The position numbers and the translations under genes were made by a program. From positions 1 to 56,893 of the forward strand of contig CAMCUM010000015.1 in the NCBI GenBank assembly GCA_945878975.1: 56,893 nucleotides of DNA, given 5' to 3'. The DNA is from Legionella genomosp. 1. Lineage in GTDB: Bacteria > Pseudomonadota > Gammaproteobacteria > Legionellales > Legionellaceae. The notes under the pieces were generated by a model. The model was not told the origin of the DNA and ran no database searches. It saw only the letters and a program-made list of their open reading frames with translations. This document shows positions 1-8,444 of this stretch, piece by piece (the first letter of the stretch is position 1; the number at the start of each line of letters is the position of its first letter).

Positions 1-236
1 ATAAAACTGGCAATAGTATCAATGCTTATTTTTTTCCAATCTTGCTTTGTTTCTTCTAAGTACTCCCAATAAATTTTCAAATGATGTGCATAAGTTCGAA
101 TGGTAAGCGGTGATTTTTTTATATTGTGTAGGTACAACAAATACTGTCCAATAGGTTCTACAGGAAGGTAATCCTCTCCTATCACTATCCAGTGCGGTTG
201 TACTACGTTCGGTAATCTAATTTTTTGTACTTTCAT
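1..236 (-). CDS. Tyrosine recombinase/integrase, N-terminal part (runs off left edge)
   Basis: Reading leftwards from the ATG at 234-236 gives 78 codons with no stop, starting MKVQKIRLPN. The stretch PVEPIGQYLLYL followed by SPLTIRTYAHHLKIYWEYLEE is the usual N-terminal core-binding (SAM-like) helical domain of phage-type integrases, in which a helix ends in a 'S.xT(I/V)R.YA..L..F..FL' pattern. The catalytic domain with the R-H-R-Y residues would lie beyond the left edge and cannot be checked. Its job would be site-specific integration or excision, perhaps of the island in this window. A two-arm inverted repeat lies only 24 bases upstream of the start. Family call is fairly safe; the exact type (XerC/D-like or island integrase) is open. 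Confidence 0.7.
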   Translation of the reverse strand, partial: MKVQKIRLPNVVQPHWIVIGEDYLPVEPIGQYLLYLHNIKKSPLTIRTYAHHLKIYWEYLEETKQDWKKISIDTIASF

Positions 237-259
237 TTGTGGAACCACTTAGCTTATAT

Positions 260-291
260 TACTAACCATACTACTATTAGCATGGTTAGTA
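260..291. repeat. Inverted repeat shaped like a tyrosine-recombinase core site
   Basis: Two 13-base arms in inverted orientation, TACTAACCATACT (260-272) and AGCATGGTTAGTA (279-291), match at 12 of 13 positions and are separated by the 6-base spacer ACTATT. Two inverted arms around a 6-8 base crossover region is the layout of dif, lox and many integrase core sites. It sits directly upstream of the integrase start, so it could equally be an operator for that gene. Confidence 0.45.
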
Positions 292-433
292 TATATATTA
301 TTTTAAGTAGCAAACCACCCTTTGTCAATACATGTATTACTACAAATAATAAAAAATATTTGTAGTAGATAAGAAAAGTTACCGGACTTTGAAGAGATGC
401 GCAAGCCTTTCTTTATACTCACAAACTTGTATA

Positions 434-712
434 TTACTTCTGGTTAATGGCGTCTTTTAATTTTTGACCAATCTTAAAGCTTATTGCATTGCTTGCTGGA
501 ATGTCGATAACTTTACCTGTTGCTGGATTGCGGCCTTTGCGAGCTGCGCGTTTTTTTACAGAAAAACTTGCAAATCCTGGTAGTACAATCGAGTCGCCTT
601 TCGCCAATAATTCCGTCAATGAGTCAAGCACCGCGTGCAATGCAACTTCGGCATCTTTTTTGGTGAAACTTGCTTTATCACTTATCAAATCAACAAACTC
701 TTTTTTGTTCAT
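434..712 (-). CDS. HU-family histone-like DNA-binding protein
   Basis: A 92-residue protein, close to the 90 residues usual for HU subunits. The helical N-terminal half (MNKKEFVDLISDKASFTKKD) is followed by the signature GFASFSVKKRAARKGRNPATG, where the beta-arm and its tip proline (R-N-P) are intact; this arm intercalates into and bends DNA. The product acts as a dimer on the nucleoid and may help the neighbouring recombinase as an architectural factor, as HU and IHF do for other integrases (inference). AAGGAT lies about 8 bases before the ATG and supports this start. It is not clearly HupA or HupB, so no symbol is given. A very small reading frame ends 3 bases upstream. Confidence 0.93.
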   Translation of the reverse strand: MNKKEFVDLISDKASFTKKDAEVALHAVLDSLTELLAKGDSIVLPGFASFSVKKRAARKGRNPATGKVIDIPASNAISFKIGQKLKDAINQK

Positions 713-715
713 TTT

Positions 716-811
716 TTAATCCTTATTGTTTTTCTTAAGCTTGAGTATATCGTCTTTGGATAAATCGGTAAATCTTATCTCTTTATCCTCGTGTTCCAAC
801 ATATTTATCAT
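716..811 (-). CDS. Possible 31-residue leader peptide ahead of the HU gene
   Basis: An ATG at 809-811 opens a 31-codon frame (MINMLEHEDKEIRFTDLSKD..., ending KLKKNNKD) that stops 3 bases before the HU start, so translational coupling is possible. The peptide is charged and helical-looking with no family I recognise. No good ribosome-binding site is visible ahead of it. It may be a chance frame. Confidence 0.22.
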   Translation of the reverse strand: MINMLEHEDKEIRFTDLSKDDILKLKKNNKD

Positions 812-954
812 TAAAAATGGCTAGTACAAGCGACTCGAGTTACAAAAGGCTGTTTTGGTAAAAAAATAAGTTCATTGACTTTATAAATTCAAATGTTTGT
901 AAAAACTCATGCCAGCTTGTCGATCGGTTGGTAATTTCTGCCAACTAATCTTAT

Positions 955-2040
955 TCAGTAGATTACACTAAAGTTTCCCTGAGACAAAATGTCATCATAA
1001 TTATTCTCATTTATCGATTTTTGAGCTTGTTTGTCAAATAATTTCAATCTTGTTGTTGAGTACGTATTCATTTGTATCGGAATATGACCCATTTCATTTC
1101 TTATCACACGAACATCAGCCAAATCATTTTTATAATTTTCTGAGAACTCAATGAGTTTAATTTTCAAAGAATCAAAGCCATCTTTATTAGGATTTGCGAG
1201 ACGCATAACACCAGTTACACCTACTGCATAATAGACGCTCAGTCCTGAAATTATAGTTAGATAAATTATTATTGATGAAAGAAAAGGACCTACTACAGGG
1301 GCAATAACAGCTGCGAAAGCAACACCCAAATAATAATTATTGGCAATATTTGATAATAATCCAAAGCCAATTACTCCGTACTTTAACGCTTTATTAAAAG
1401 ATGAATCTGAGTAATTTTGCATTGTTATGTTTTTCCCTCTTAAATCTTTATTCATCAAAACAACCAACTCTACATAATATTCATATTGCTTCTTATCCAT
1501 CTTGAATACCAACAACGACGATAAACTCTGATTTAATTCAGTCGTAATAAGAAGTTGCTCAGTGTATATTTTAAGTAAAGAACCTAAATTATTTGATTGT
1601 TGAGGTAACCCTAACGCTTCTTTTAAAAAACATGTATTAAATGCATAAAAAATAATAGCGTCAAGAATCACGTATACTACAGAGATCCCCATCAAAATAA
1701 CCGCTGGTAATCCAGGAATGGTTGAAAATAAAGTTGTTGCAAAAAGATAACTTCCCACAGCCTGTTGAAGTAATCCCACGGCCATCAAGCTCCAATACAA
1801 CAGTTGTGTAGCTGTAAATTTAGATTTATTGTCTATACGGTCTGTTTTTTTATAGAATAAAAAGCCATTTTTCGGTAATTCATTTTGTAATTTAGCCTTA
1901 ATAACAAGTAAAATTTGTAATTTTCGTTCCTCATGCTGAATATTGTTTTCTAAATTCTGTTCATTTAACAATACTAAAAGCTGGGCCTTTAATTCCGACA
2001 AACTACATTTAGAACTTGGTTTTTTGTAAGATATTGGCAT
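955..2040 (-). CDS. Polytopic membrane protein of unknown family, paralogue of the protein at 52362
   Basis: About 361 residues from the ATG at 2040; a TTG at 2058 in frame would add six residues but the ATG lies better relative to the upstream stop. There is a soluble helical N-terminus of about 90 residues, then two hairpins of membrane helices: residues about 85-145 (LLYWSLMAVGLLQQAVGSYLF and following) and about 225-300, ending in VYYAVGVTGVMRLANPNKDG. A cytosolic tail follows. The whole layout and many residues recur in the protein at 52362-53366 (YLF-T-L---PGL, FYAF----L--ALG, GVMRL-N). No enzymatic motif is visible. It lies 27 bases after the glycyl-tRNA synthetase stop and is probably cotranscribed with it. 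Function unknown. Confidence 0.75.
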   Translation of the reverse strand: MPISYKKPSSKCSLSELKAQLLVLLNEQNLENNIQHEERKLQILLVIKAKLQNELPKNGFLFYKKTDRIDNKSKFTATQLLYWSLMAVGLLQQAVGSYLFATTLFSTIPGLPAVILMGISVVYVILDAIIFYAFNTCFLKEALGLPQQSNNLGSLLKIYTEQLLITTELNQSLSSLLVFKMDKKQYEYYVELVVLMNKDLRGKNITMQNYSDSSFNKALKYGVIGFGLLSNIANNYYLGVAFAAVIAPVVGPFLSSIIIYLTIISGLSVYYAVGVTGVMRLANPNKDGFDSLKIKLIEFSENYKNDLADVRVIRNEMGHIPIQMNTYSTTRLKLFDKQAQKSINENNYDDILSQGNFSVIY

Positions 2041-2067
2041 GCCTGGCTCAATTATCAAATTAACTGA

Positions 2068-3450
2068 TTAATTTATCAGATAGTTTCGAATATACTCATC
2101 TAATTGTTTAATCGAAATTCGATGTTGCTGCATTGTATCTCTGTCTCTGATAGTAACTGTATTATGTAATGTCTGATCTTCGGCTTCTCCAATTGTATCA
2201 AAATCAACTGTAATACATAATGGTGTCCCTATTTCATCGTGTCGACGATAACTTTTACCGATATTACCACTATCCTCATATGCAATACGTCCGAGGGCCA
2301 AAGACTGAAGTTGCTGTTTTATAGTTTTGGCTTTGTTTACAATATTAGGATTATTGCGCGCAAGCGGAATAATCGCAACTTTTATGGGAGCTAGATGAGG
2401 CTTTAATTTAAGAACGATACGCTTTTTGTCATCCCCAATACTCTCTTCAGTATAACTTTCCACTAAAATAGCAAGTATGCCTCTATCAACACCAGCAGAG
2501 GGCTCGATCACGTACGGCACAATAAATTTGTTTGTTTCTTGATCAAGAATAGCTAGTTTTGAAACGCTGTCTGAATTTTTCTTTACATTCGCGGTCAGAT
2601 TGAGCTCATCTTGATGTCTAGTATGAGAACCTAAATCAAAATCCGTCCGGTTTGCTATGCCTTCAATTTCTTCATGCCCATATGGAAAATTGTATAGAAT
2701 GTCGACTGTTTTTTTTGCATAATGCGCCAAATCAGCTTTCTCTTGCGTTATTAACTTGAGATTTTCTGGATGAAGCCCTTGTTTTTTCCACCATTCAAGG
2801 CGCAGTTCCACCCAGGTATCATGCCATTTTTCATCTTCACCTGGTTTAACAAAAAATTCAATTTCCATTTGTTCGAATTCTCGAACTCTAAATATAAAAT
2901 TACGCGGCGTAATTTCATTACGGAAAGCCTTACCAATTTGTGCTATCCCGAATGGTAGCTTTTGCGAGGTTGAATCTACCACATTTTTAAAGTTCGTAAA
3001 TATGCCTTGGGCTGTCTCCGGTCTTAAATAGGCGAAAGAAGAAGCATCTTCTATGGGACCAACACCCGTTTTAAACATCATATTAAAAGGACGTGGCTCA
3101 GTGAATTTCGAAGATCCGCAATACTCGCATTTGTTATCAACAACATGATCTGAACGCCACCGGCGTTTACATTCATAGCAATCAACCATTAGGTCTGAAA
3201 AAGTATTTTCATGGCCAGAATAATGAAATATTAATTTATGGGATAAAATAGAAGAATCTAAACCAACAATATCATCGCGCTCATAGATATTAGCAGACCA
3301 CCAGGCTGATTTAAGATTGTTTTTGAGTTCAACGCCTAACGGTCCGTAATCATAAACACCTTGCAAACCACCATACAGCTCACCACTTTGAAATATAAAT
3401 CCTCTTCTTTTGCACAAAGAAATAACATCATCTATATTTTTAGCTGGCAT
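2068..3450 (-). CDS. Glycyl-tRNA synthetase, dimeric alpha2 type
   Basis: A 460-residue class II aminoacyl-tRNA synthetase that charges tRNA-Gly with glycine. Residues [23 protein letters not shown] near the start, motif 2 ([12 protein letters not shown], with the loop ending FEQMEIEFF) and motif 3 ([10 protein letters not shown]) are intact. The zinc-binding insertion has Cys91, Cys94, Cys108 and Cys111. The C-terminal anticodon-binding domain begins near [10 protein letters not shown]. This is the single-chain alpha2 enzyme found in Bacillus, archaea and eukaryotes. Most gammaproteobacteria instead use the unrelated alpha2beta2 GlyQ/GlyS pair, so it is either a lineage feature or an acquired second copy. 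It starts 309 bases after the broken carbamoyltransferase gene ends. I leave the symbol blank because glyS would be ambiguous. Confidence 0.93.
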   Translation of the reverse strand: MPAKNIDDVISLCKRRGFIFQSGELYGGLQGVYDYGPLGVELKNNLKSAWWSANIYERDDIVGLDSSILSHKLIFHYSGHENTFSDLMVDCYECKRRWRSDHVVDNKCEYCGSSKFTEPRPFNMMFKTGVGPIEDASSFAYLRPETAQGIFTNFKNVVDSTSQKLPFGIAQIGKAFRNEITPRNFIFRVREFEQMEIEFFVKPGEDEKWHDTWVELRLEWWKKQGLHPENLKLITQEKADLAHYAKKTVDILYNFPYGHEEIEGIANRTDFDLGSHTRHQDELNLTANVKKNSDSVSKLAILDQETNKFIVPYVIEPSAGVDRGILAILVESYTEESIGDDKKRIVLKLKPHLAPIKVAIIPLARNNPNIVNKAKTIKQQLQSLALGRIAYEDSGNIGKSYRRHDEIGTPLCITVDFDTIGEAEDQTLHNTVTIRDRDTMQQHRISIKQLDEYIRNYLIN

Positions 3451-3759
3451 AGTATTCCTAATTATTAATCAATAGATTTTTATCCATATGAAACATGGCC
3501 ATAATACTGTTTTTTACTATAAGCAAGCAACCAATTTCCATAATATAATTGAGCATATGGATACATAGTTCATTTGCCAAACATGTATCGATATATTCTA
3601 CTTCATGAAAATAGCAACCAGTTGCTTTTATACTTAGGGACAAAGTACCGTGAAGGCTCTTATAAAGTTTATACAGAAAAGAGTAATTAATTAAATCGGT
3701 CTGAAGTAATCAATATAATACTTTTTTGAGACTGCTCATGAAGTTCATCGTACGCTCTC
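3451..3759. other. Intergenic stretch upstream of glycyl-tRNA synthetase
   Basis: This gap should hold the end of the carbamoyltransferase transcript and the promoter of the leftward synthetase operon. A small hairpin (AGCAAC at 3613-3618 with GTTGCT at 3621-3626) is flanked by T-rich sequence on both strands. A 61-codon leftward frame with a TTG start (3458-3643) crosses most of the gap but resembles no protein I know. I see no T-box-like structure. Confidence 0.3.
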
Positions 3760-4299
3760 TTATGCCTTTTCTATTATGAATGAACCTATCACCAAAGCAT
3801 CTAACCCACATCCATAAAAACAACGAATGGCATCCACTGGTTTCATCACAATGGGTTCTCCAGCTACGTTAAATGAAGTGTTTAACACAACAGGCACACC
3901 TGTAACATTGTAAAACTCCTCAATGAGCTTATAAAATAACGGATTAGCATCATAATCCACAGATTGAGGCCTAGCAGTTCCATCAACATGCACTACTGCA
4001 GGGATTTCCTGATGCTTATCATGCTTAACTTTGTTCACCAATAACATATAAGGTGTATTGACCAAGTTATCAAAATAATCCGACATTTTATCTTCTAAAA
4101 TCGCAGGAGCAAATGGTCTATAGTTTTCTCTTTCCTTTATTAGTTTATTGACCTTATCTTTCATCTGTGGATCGCGTGGGTCAGCTAATATACTGCGATT
4201 TCCAAGTGCTCTTGGTCCAAATTCAGCAGCACCTTGAAACCATCCAATTACTTTCCCACTCACAATTAAGTTTGCTGCTTCTTTAGCAGGGTTTTTTAC
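3760..4299 (-). pseudogene. Carbamoyltransferase (NodU/CmcH type), C-terminal part separated by IS256 insertion
   Basis: The frame VIGWFQGAAEFGPRALGNRSILADPRDP is the hallmark of the C-terminal YrdC-like domain of O-carbamoyltransferases, followed by ENYRPFAPAILED and GVPVVLNTSFNVAGEPIV, which are equally diagnostic. These enzymes move carbamoyl from carbamoyl phosphate, via carbamoyl-AMP, to a hydroxyl on a sugar, antibiotic or nodulation factor. Joining this part to 5677-6844 after removing the IS and one copy of the 9-base duplication restores one continuous reading frame across the junction (...KAPYKRVKN-PAKEAANLIVSGKVIG...). The part could only be made alone from an internal start (ATG at about 4263). 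It is almost certainly non-functional without the N-terminal Kae1-like domain. Confidence 0.93.
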
Positions 4300-5676
4300 G
4301 AGTTATAGTCAGATCTGGTGTATGACAGTTTAAAGCAGGTGGCGTATCCTGTTGGAAGTTCCGGAAGAACATAACCAACAAAAGGAAATACGCCGTGAGT
4401 GATTTTACGTTGAAAACCGTTGTAACACCAGAAGTGACAATCAATGATCCATTAAGTGAATTATTGAAGGTTGGTGCTCGAGGACTTATTGCCCAAGCCG
4501 TTGAGGCTGAATTGGCAATGATGCTGATGAAGCATGGGGATAATAAACTTCCTGATGGTCGGCCGGCAGTCGTGAGAAATGGTTATTTACCTGAGCGAAC
4601 GATTCAGACTGGTCTTGGAGATGTTGATATCCGAGTTCCCAAGGTTCGTGACAGGAGCAAGACAGGGATTAAATTTAACAGTGACCTGCTACCACCCTAT
4701 TTAAAACGCTCAACCAGCATTGAAGAAATGCTACCGTGGCTATATTTGAAAGGCCTATCAACAGGCAGCTACGGAGAAGCCCTTTCGTCTCTGTTGGGCG
4801 AGCAGGCAAAAGGTTTGTCGGCGAATACAATATCGCGATTGAAAAGTCAGTGGATTGATGAACATACGGAGTGGCGCAAGCGTGATTTAAGTGATAAACG
4901 ATATGTTTATTTTTGGGCAGATGGCATTTATAGCCATGTCCGTATGGATGATCGCTTATGCTTGTTGGTGATTATCGGTGTTACGGAGCATGGTACCAAG
5001 GAGTTAGTTGCTGTTGAAGATGGTTTTCGCGAGTCTACAGCAAGCTGGACAGAGGTATTGAGTTGGTTGCGTGAACGAGGCCTTACATTTTCACCCAAGT
5101 TAGCTGCTGGTGATGGAGCACTTGGTTTTTGGGGTGCGCTCAGCAAGGTGTATCCAGCATGCCGCCATCAACGGTGCTGGGTTCATAAGACAGCCAATGT
5201 ATTGAATAAGTTGCCTAAGTCCATGCAGCCAAAGGTAAAAGAAGCGTTACATGATATTTGGATGGCTGAGAGCCGCGACAAGGCTAAAGCGGCCTTTGAC
5301 AGCGCCATAACACGGTTCGGTGCCAAGTATCCGCAAGCTATGAGTTGTTTGGAAAAAGATCGCGAAGAACTGTTGGCTTTTTATGATTTTCCAGCAGAAC
5401 ACTGGATTCACATTCGGACAACTAATCCGATTGAATCTACCTTTGCGACGGTGCGTTTAAGAACCAAGAAGGCACGTAACTGTGGCTCCCGAGATACCAC
5501 GCTGGCAATGGTTTACAAACTCATGGAGTCAGCGCAGAAACGCTGGAAGAAAATCAAAGGCTTCAGCTTGTTAACACTCGTTGTGAACAATGTTGAATTT
5601 AAAGATGGGGTACAAGTAATCGATCAGCTAGACAGGAAGGCCGCCTGATGCTGTACACCAGATTTGACAATAACTC
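4300..5676 (+). mobile_element. IS256-family insertion sequence, 1377 bp
   Basis: The left end begins GAGTTATAGTCAGATCTGGT and the right end, read on the other strand, begins GAGTTATTGTCAAATCTGGT, so the terminal inverted repeats match with few changes over about 25 bases. The element contains one intact transposase gene and is bounded by a perfect 9-base duplication. It interrupts the carbamoyltransferase gene and is transcribed opposite to it. Transposase ends, duplication and reading frame all look intact, so it may still be mobile. Confidence 0.95.
4395..5648 (+). CDS. IS256-family (mutator-like) transposase
   Basis: A 417-residue DDE transposase, full length for the family. The catalytic residues are visible as Asp176 (YFWADGIY), Asp240 (AAGDGALG) and Glu347 (TTNPIESTFATVR), with the conserved CRHQRCWVHK block at about 256-265 between the last two. 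The N-terminal part (GLIAQAVEAELAMML, then NGYLPERTIQTGLGDVDIRVPKVR) is the standard DNA-binding region. The gene starts 95 bases inside the left end. It lacks obvious damage, so it probably encodes an active enzyme that excises the element as a circle and reinserts it, as is known for IS256. Confidence 0.97.
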   Translation: MSDFTLKTVVTPEVTINDPLSELLKVGARGLIAQAVEAELAMMLMKHGDNKLPDGRPAVVRNGYLPERTIQTGLGDVDIRVPKVRDRSKTGIKFNSDLLPPYLKRSTSIEEMLPWLYLKGLSTGSYGEALSSLLGEQAKGLSANTISRLKSQWIDEHTEWRKRDLSDKRYVYFWADGIYSHVRMDDRLCLLVIIGVTEHGTKELVAVEDGFRESTASWTEVLSWLRERGLTFSPKLAAGDGALGFWGALSKVYPACRHQRCWVHKTANVLNKLPKSMQPKVKEALHDIWMAESRDKAKAAFDSAITRFGAKYPQAMSCLEKDREELLAFYDFPAEHWIHIRTTNPIESTFATVRLRTKKARNCGSRDTTLAMVYKLMESAQKRWKKIKGFSLLTLVVNNVEFKDGVQVIDQLDRKAA

Positions 5677-6844
5677 GTTTTTTACTCGTTTATAGGGTGC
5701 TTTGACCTTTTGTAATTCAGATTCTATTTGCGCGCCGTCATAAGATGGGCCGAGATAAGCATGCGTAAAAGGATGTGGTCGTTCTAAACCAAGTTGATGA
5801 TATTGTACAAAAGCGGCCGCTCCTAACGCCGTTCCAGCATCATGAGCAGCTGGTTGGATAAAGATATCCTCAAAATCAATATTTTCACGTATTTTACCAT
5901 TAGACACAGAATTTAGCGCAACACCGCCTGCCAGCGCAAGATACTTTGCTTTAGTTAATTTGCGAAGATGTCTAACCACATGAATAATTGCTTCCTCAAT
6001 TCTGCTTTGTAATGCGTACGCAAAATCCATGTGCTCTTGTGTAAATTGAGATACACTTTCTGGCTTATGCAGCCCAATAATAGTTTGAGTATGTTTAGGA
6101 AAAACATACTCATTAACCAGATAATTGCCAGCCAATTTTCGATCAACTTGGTAGCGTCCATTAGGTAAAAGCCTAATGAGATTTTTGAAAAACTCCTCAA
6201 ACTTCTGATGACGTCGACCGTAGGGTGCTAACCCCATAACTTTATATTCATCACCAAGCTTATTATATCCAAGATGAATCGTAGCCATTATATATATAAA
6301 ACCCAGAGAATCTAAAGGTAAGTCCATAGAATATAGTTTTTTTATCTTTCTACCAGTACAATGATATAAAGATGTACATTCGAGTTCTCCCGAACCATCA
6401 ATAATGGCAACTGCCGCTTCTTCATATGGTGATAAAGTATAACAACTGCCTAAATGAGCAAGATGATGTTTTACTTGAACAATAGGAGGAATGTAGTCTT
6501 TCTGAAGCTTTGAGAAAGCCGCTTTATTATGTGAATTTGCTATTGAGAGAAAGGTTGGAAATATGGACAGAGGATAGCAATGTCTTTGTGCAAAACGAAA
6601 CAAATGCTTCAAGTAAAGTTTATTGGCAAGGAAACCCGCTTTCCAATTGGTAGTAATATAATCAATATTTTTTAGATCGATGTTATTATATTCTAAAATA
6701 AAGCGAATAGCTTCCACTGGACAAGCCGAAATCTCGTGTTTATACCGCGTAACTTTCTCGCTTTCTATCGCCATTACAATTTCATTATCAACAATCAACG
6801 CGACAGATGGGTCGTGTAAGACCCCCAACTCCTAAAATATTCAT
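5677..6844 (-). pseudogene. Carbamoyltransferase (NodU/CmcH type), N-terminal part, disrupted and frameshifted
   Basis: This part holds the Kae1-like ATP-binding domain: HDPSVALIVDN, VKHHLAHLGSCY (the metal-binding His pair), AAVAIIDGSGE, LGDEYKVMGLAPYG, YLALAGGVALNSVSNGKI and HDAGTALGAAAF. The expected start MNILGVG... is present at 6842-6844 but lies one base out of frame with HDPSVAL because of a run of five G at 6822-6826; with four G the frame is MNILGVGVLHDPSVAL. The only in-frame start without a correction is a TTG at 6828. After removing the IS and one duplication copy the gene measures 1699 bases, one more than a multiple of three, which agrees with a single extra G. The gene therefore appears doubly damaged. 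Confidence 0.9.
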
Positions 6845-7175
6845 GTTAATACTTCCAATTTCTCTATGTTAACAAACAATACTCAAAAATATGGTATTTT
6901 TAAGTGTATGTAACACTAAATTTCGATCTGATTTTATTATCACTATCGATTAAGAAACAATATTGTATATATATTTATGCATTATACAATGCAATATTTT
7001 CGGCAAACCAACCCAGTATAGAGACAATAGTTCAAATCTCTTGTAGTATGCTTAAAAGCTTGTGGAATCAATTTATGACCTGTTTAAATTTGTATGATCG
7101 TTGAAATGGTGTCCCAAATTAAATCTAGGCGCATAAGTAGTTATAACCCCTTATTTAATTAAAGAGTATAAATTC
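6845..7175. other. Divergent intergenic region
   Basis: AT-rich sequence between the leftward carbamoyltransferase gene and the rightward membrane-protein gene, so both promoters should be here. A 66-codon rightward frame (6904-7104) has no recognisable features and is probably chance. AAAGAG about 8 bases before the ATG at 7176 is the likely ribosome-binding site. I see no convincing promoter pair. Confidence 0.4.
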
Positions 7176-8201
7176 ATGAAAAGTAGCTATGTAGTTATTC
7201 TTACGCATGACGATTATAATCGAATCATTAGAATTTCTTGTCCAGATTTATTCGGCGAAGAGTTTATATATAACGCTGAAGAGCACGACTATACTCATGA
7301 CACAGAAACACCATGGAAAGACGTAGGCGTTAAACATTTTATTAAGGGCAAACTGCTTGATCAATTAGAGTTTTTGAAAAAAAATCAGTTTGAAATCCCT
7401 ATCATACAAGATACTCAAAACTTGGACGACATTTTAGGAAAAACAGAGTTGGCTATCACAATCAATATCAATTTTGAAGCCAATATCGGTTTGTTCCAAA
7501 ATGGATTTGTCGGTTTAGCTATTGTAGTTAGAGCGCTCTCATCTATCAGTTCTGGATTTATTTCTATATTAGCCCTTGAATTAGCAACATCATCTAATTC
7601 TAAAGCTACAAATCAAATTTTACCCATTGCAGCGGCTATTCTAGGAACCATCATGACTTTTGTCATGTATGTTTATTCTGATTCTATTCATTATGCCTCG
7701 GAATCAGGCAGAAGATTGGATAACTATATTTATAAAAAACCTATAAAAAGTTTGTTTTTCTCTTCCCTCTCATCAGATCAAATAGTGACTACGCCATCTA
7801 AAAAAGATATTTCTGACGTTTTACCATATTTATTATTTACAGCGTTAGCTTCTGGAGATGTCCTATGCACTGCAATAGTTACGTATCAGACTGTTTTGTC
7901 TTTAGGCCAAGCTGCGAACGAACAAAAAAAATCCATCGTACATCAGGATGCCATTGCGCCAATTGCTATCTGTATAGCAATTACGACCGGAGTTAGTTTG
8001 GCGTTGTTCGAATCTGGTTTTGCAATTGCCGCTGGCAAACATTTATCAGAAAAAATAAAGTCTGGTTGCTGTACTAAGAAAAAGTCTGATTCATGGACTT
8101 TGCTACAAAATCAGGATGATAGTTCGCACTCAACAAGGATTGAACTCCGCAATACATCCAGAACATTTGAAGATATGACTCAAGTAAAATACAGCTATTG
8201 A
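7176..8201 (+). CDS. Membrane protein of unknown function
   Basis: A 341-residue protein I do not recognise. Residues 1-100 are soluble and acidic (GEEFIYNAEEHDYTHDTETP). At least four hydrophobic segments follow in two pairs: about 103-130 and 145-170, then about 220-245 and 262-285. A cytosolic-looking tail of about 50 residues has a basic, cysteine-containing patch (SGCCTKKK). The two-hairpin layout recalls the proteins at 955-2040 and 52362-53366 but I see no sequence similarity to them. The gene stands alone between the broken carbamoyltransferase and locus A. No enzyme motif or signal peptide is visible. Confidence 0.7.
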   Translation: MKSSYVVILTHDDYNRIIRISCPDLFGEEFIYNAEEHDYTHDTETPWKDVGVKHFIKGKLLDQLEFLKKNQFEIPIIQDTQNLDDILGKTELAITININFEANIGLFQNGFVGLAIVVRALSSISSGFISILALELATSSNSKATNQILPIAAAILGTIMTFVMYVYSDSIHYASESGRRLDNYIYKKPIKSLFFSSLSSDQIVTTPSKKDISDVLPYLLFTALASGDVLCTAIVTYQTVLSLGQAANEQKKSIVHQDAIAPIAICIAITTGVSLALFESGFAIAAGKHLSEKIKSGCCTKKKSDSWTLLQNQDDSSHSTRIELRNTSRTFEDMTQVKYSY

Positions 8202-8444
8202 ACAAAGGAAGATTCTATCTTTTGTTATCTCCTTAATTAAAATAAATGTTTAACAAAAGATCCGGTTTTGAATTATTCTATAGCATGCATACTTAAATTC
8301 CTCTAGAATATCCTCGTTCTTTGAAAAACTCTTGCTTTAAGCACGCATTCTGTTTTTAGCATCTTAATAACGTCCGAATCATCTGAAGTTAAGATGTTCT
8401 CTTAGTAATTTTTAGCATTTTAAAATAGAGTAGGTCAGAATAGT
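8202..8444. other. Intergenic region ahead of locus A rightward operon
   Basis: This 243-base gap should contain the promoter of the SDR-radical SAM-phosphodiesterase-MFS operon. AACAAA just after the upstream stop pairs with TTTGTT 13 bases later, forming only a weak stem. I see no clear promoter or terminator and no RNA gene. Confidence 0.3.

Larger units (their letters stand above)
4291..5685. repeat. 9-base target-site duplication flanking the IS256 element
   Basis: GTTTTTTAC occurs at 4291-4299 and again at 5677-5685, immediately outside the two inverted ends of the insertion sequence. A perfect direct repeat of 8-9 bases is the expected mark of IS256-family transposition, and its perfection suggests a recent insertion. 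Confidence 0.92.

Noticed and set aside
3613-3626. Hairpin AGCAAC/GTTGCT as terminator of the carbamoyltransferase transcript
   Set aside because: Only 5-6 base pairs with a tiny loop and an interrupted T run; not strong enough to call.
3458-3643. 61-codon leftward frame ahead of the glycyl-tRNA synthetase gene
   Set aside because: TTG start, no ribosome-binding site and no recognisable composition; more likely chance or leader sequence.
6904-7104. 66-codon rightward frame
   Set aside because: Lies in a promoter-like gap, has no ribosome-binding site and no family resemblance.
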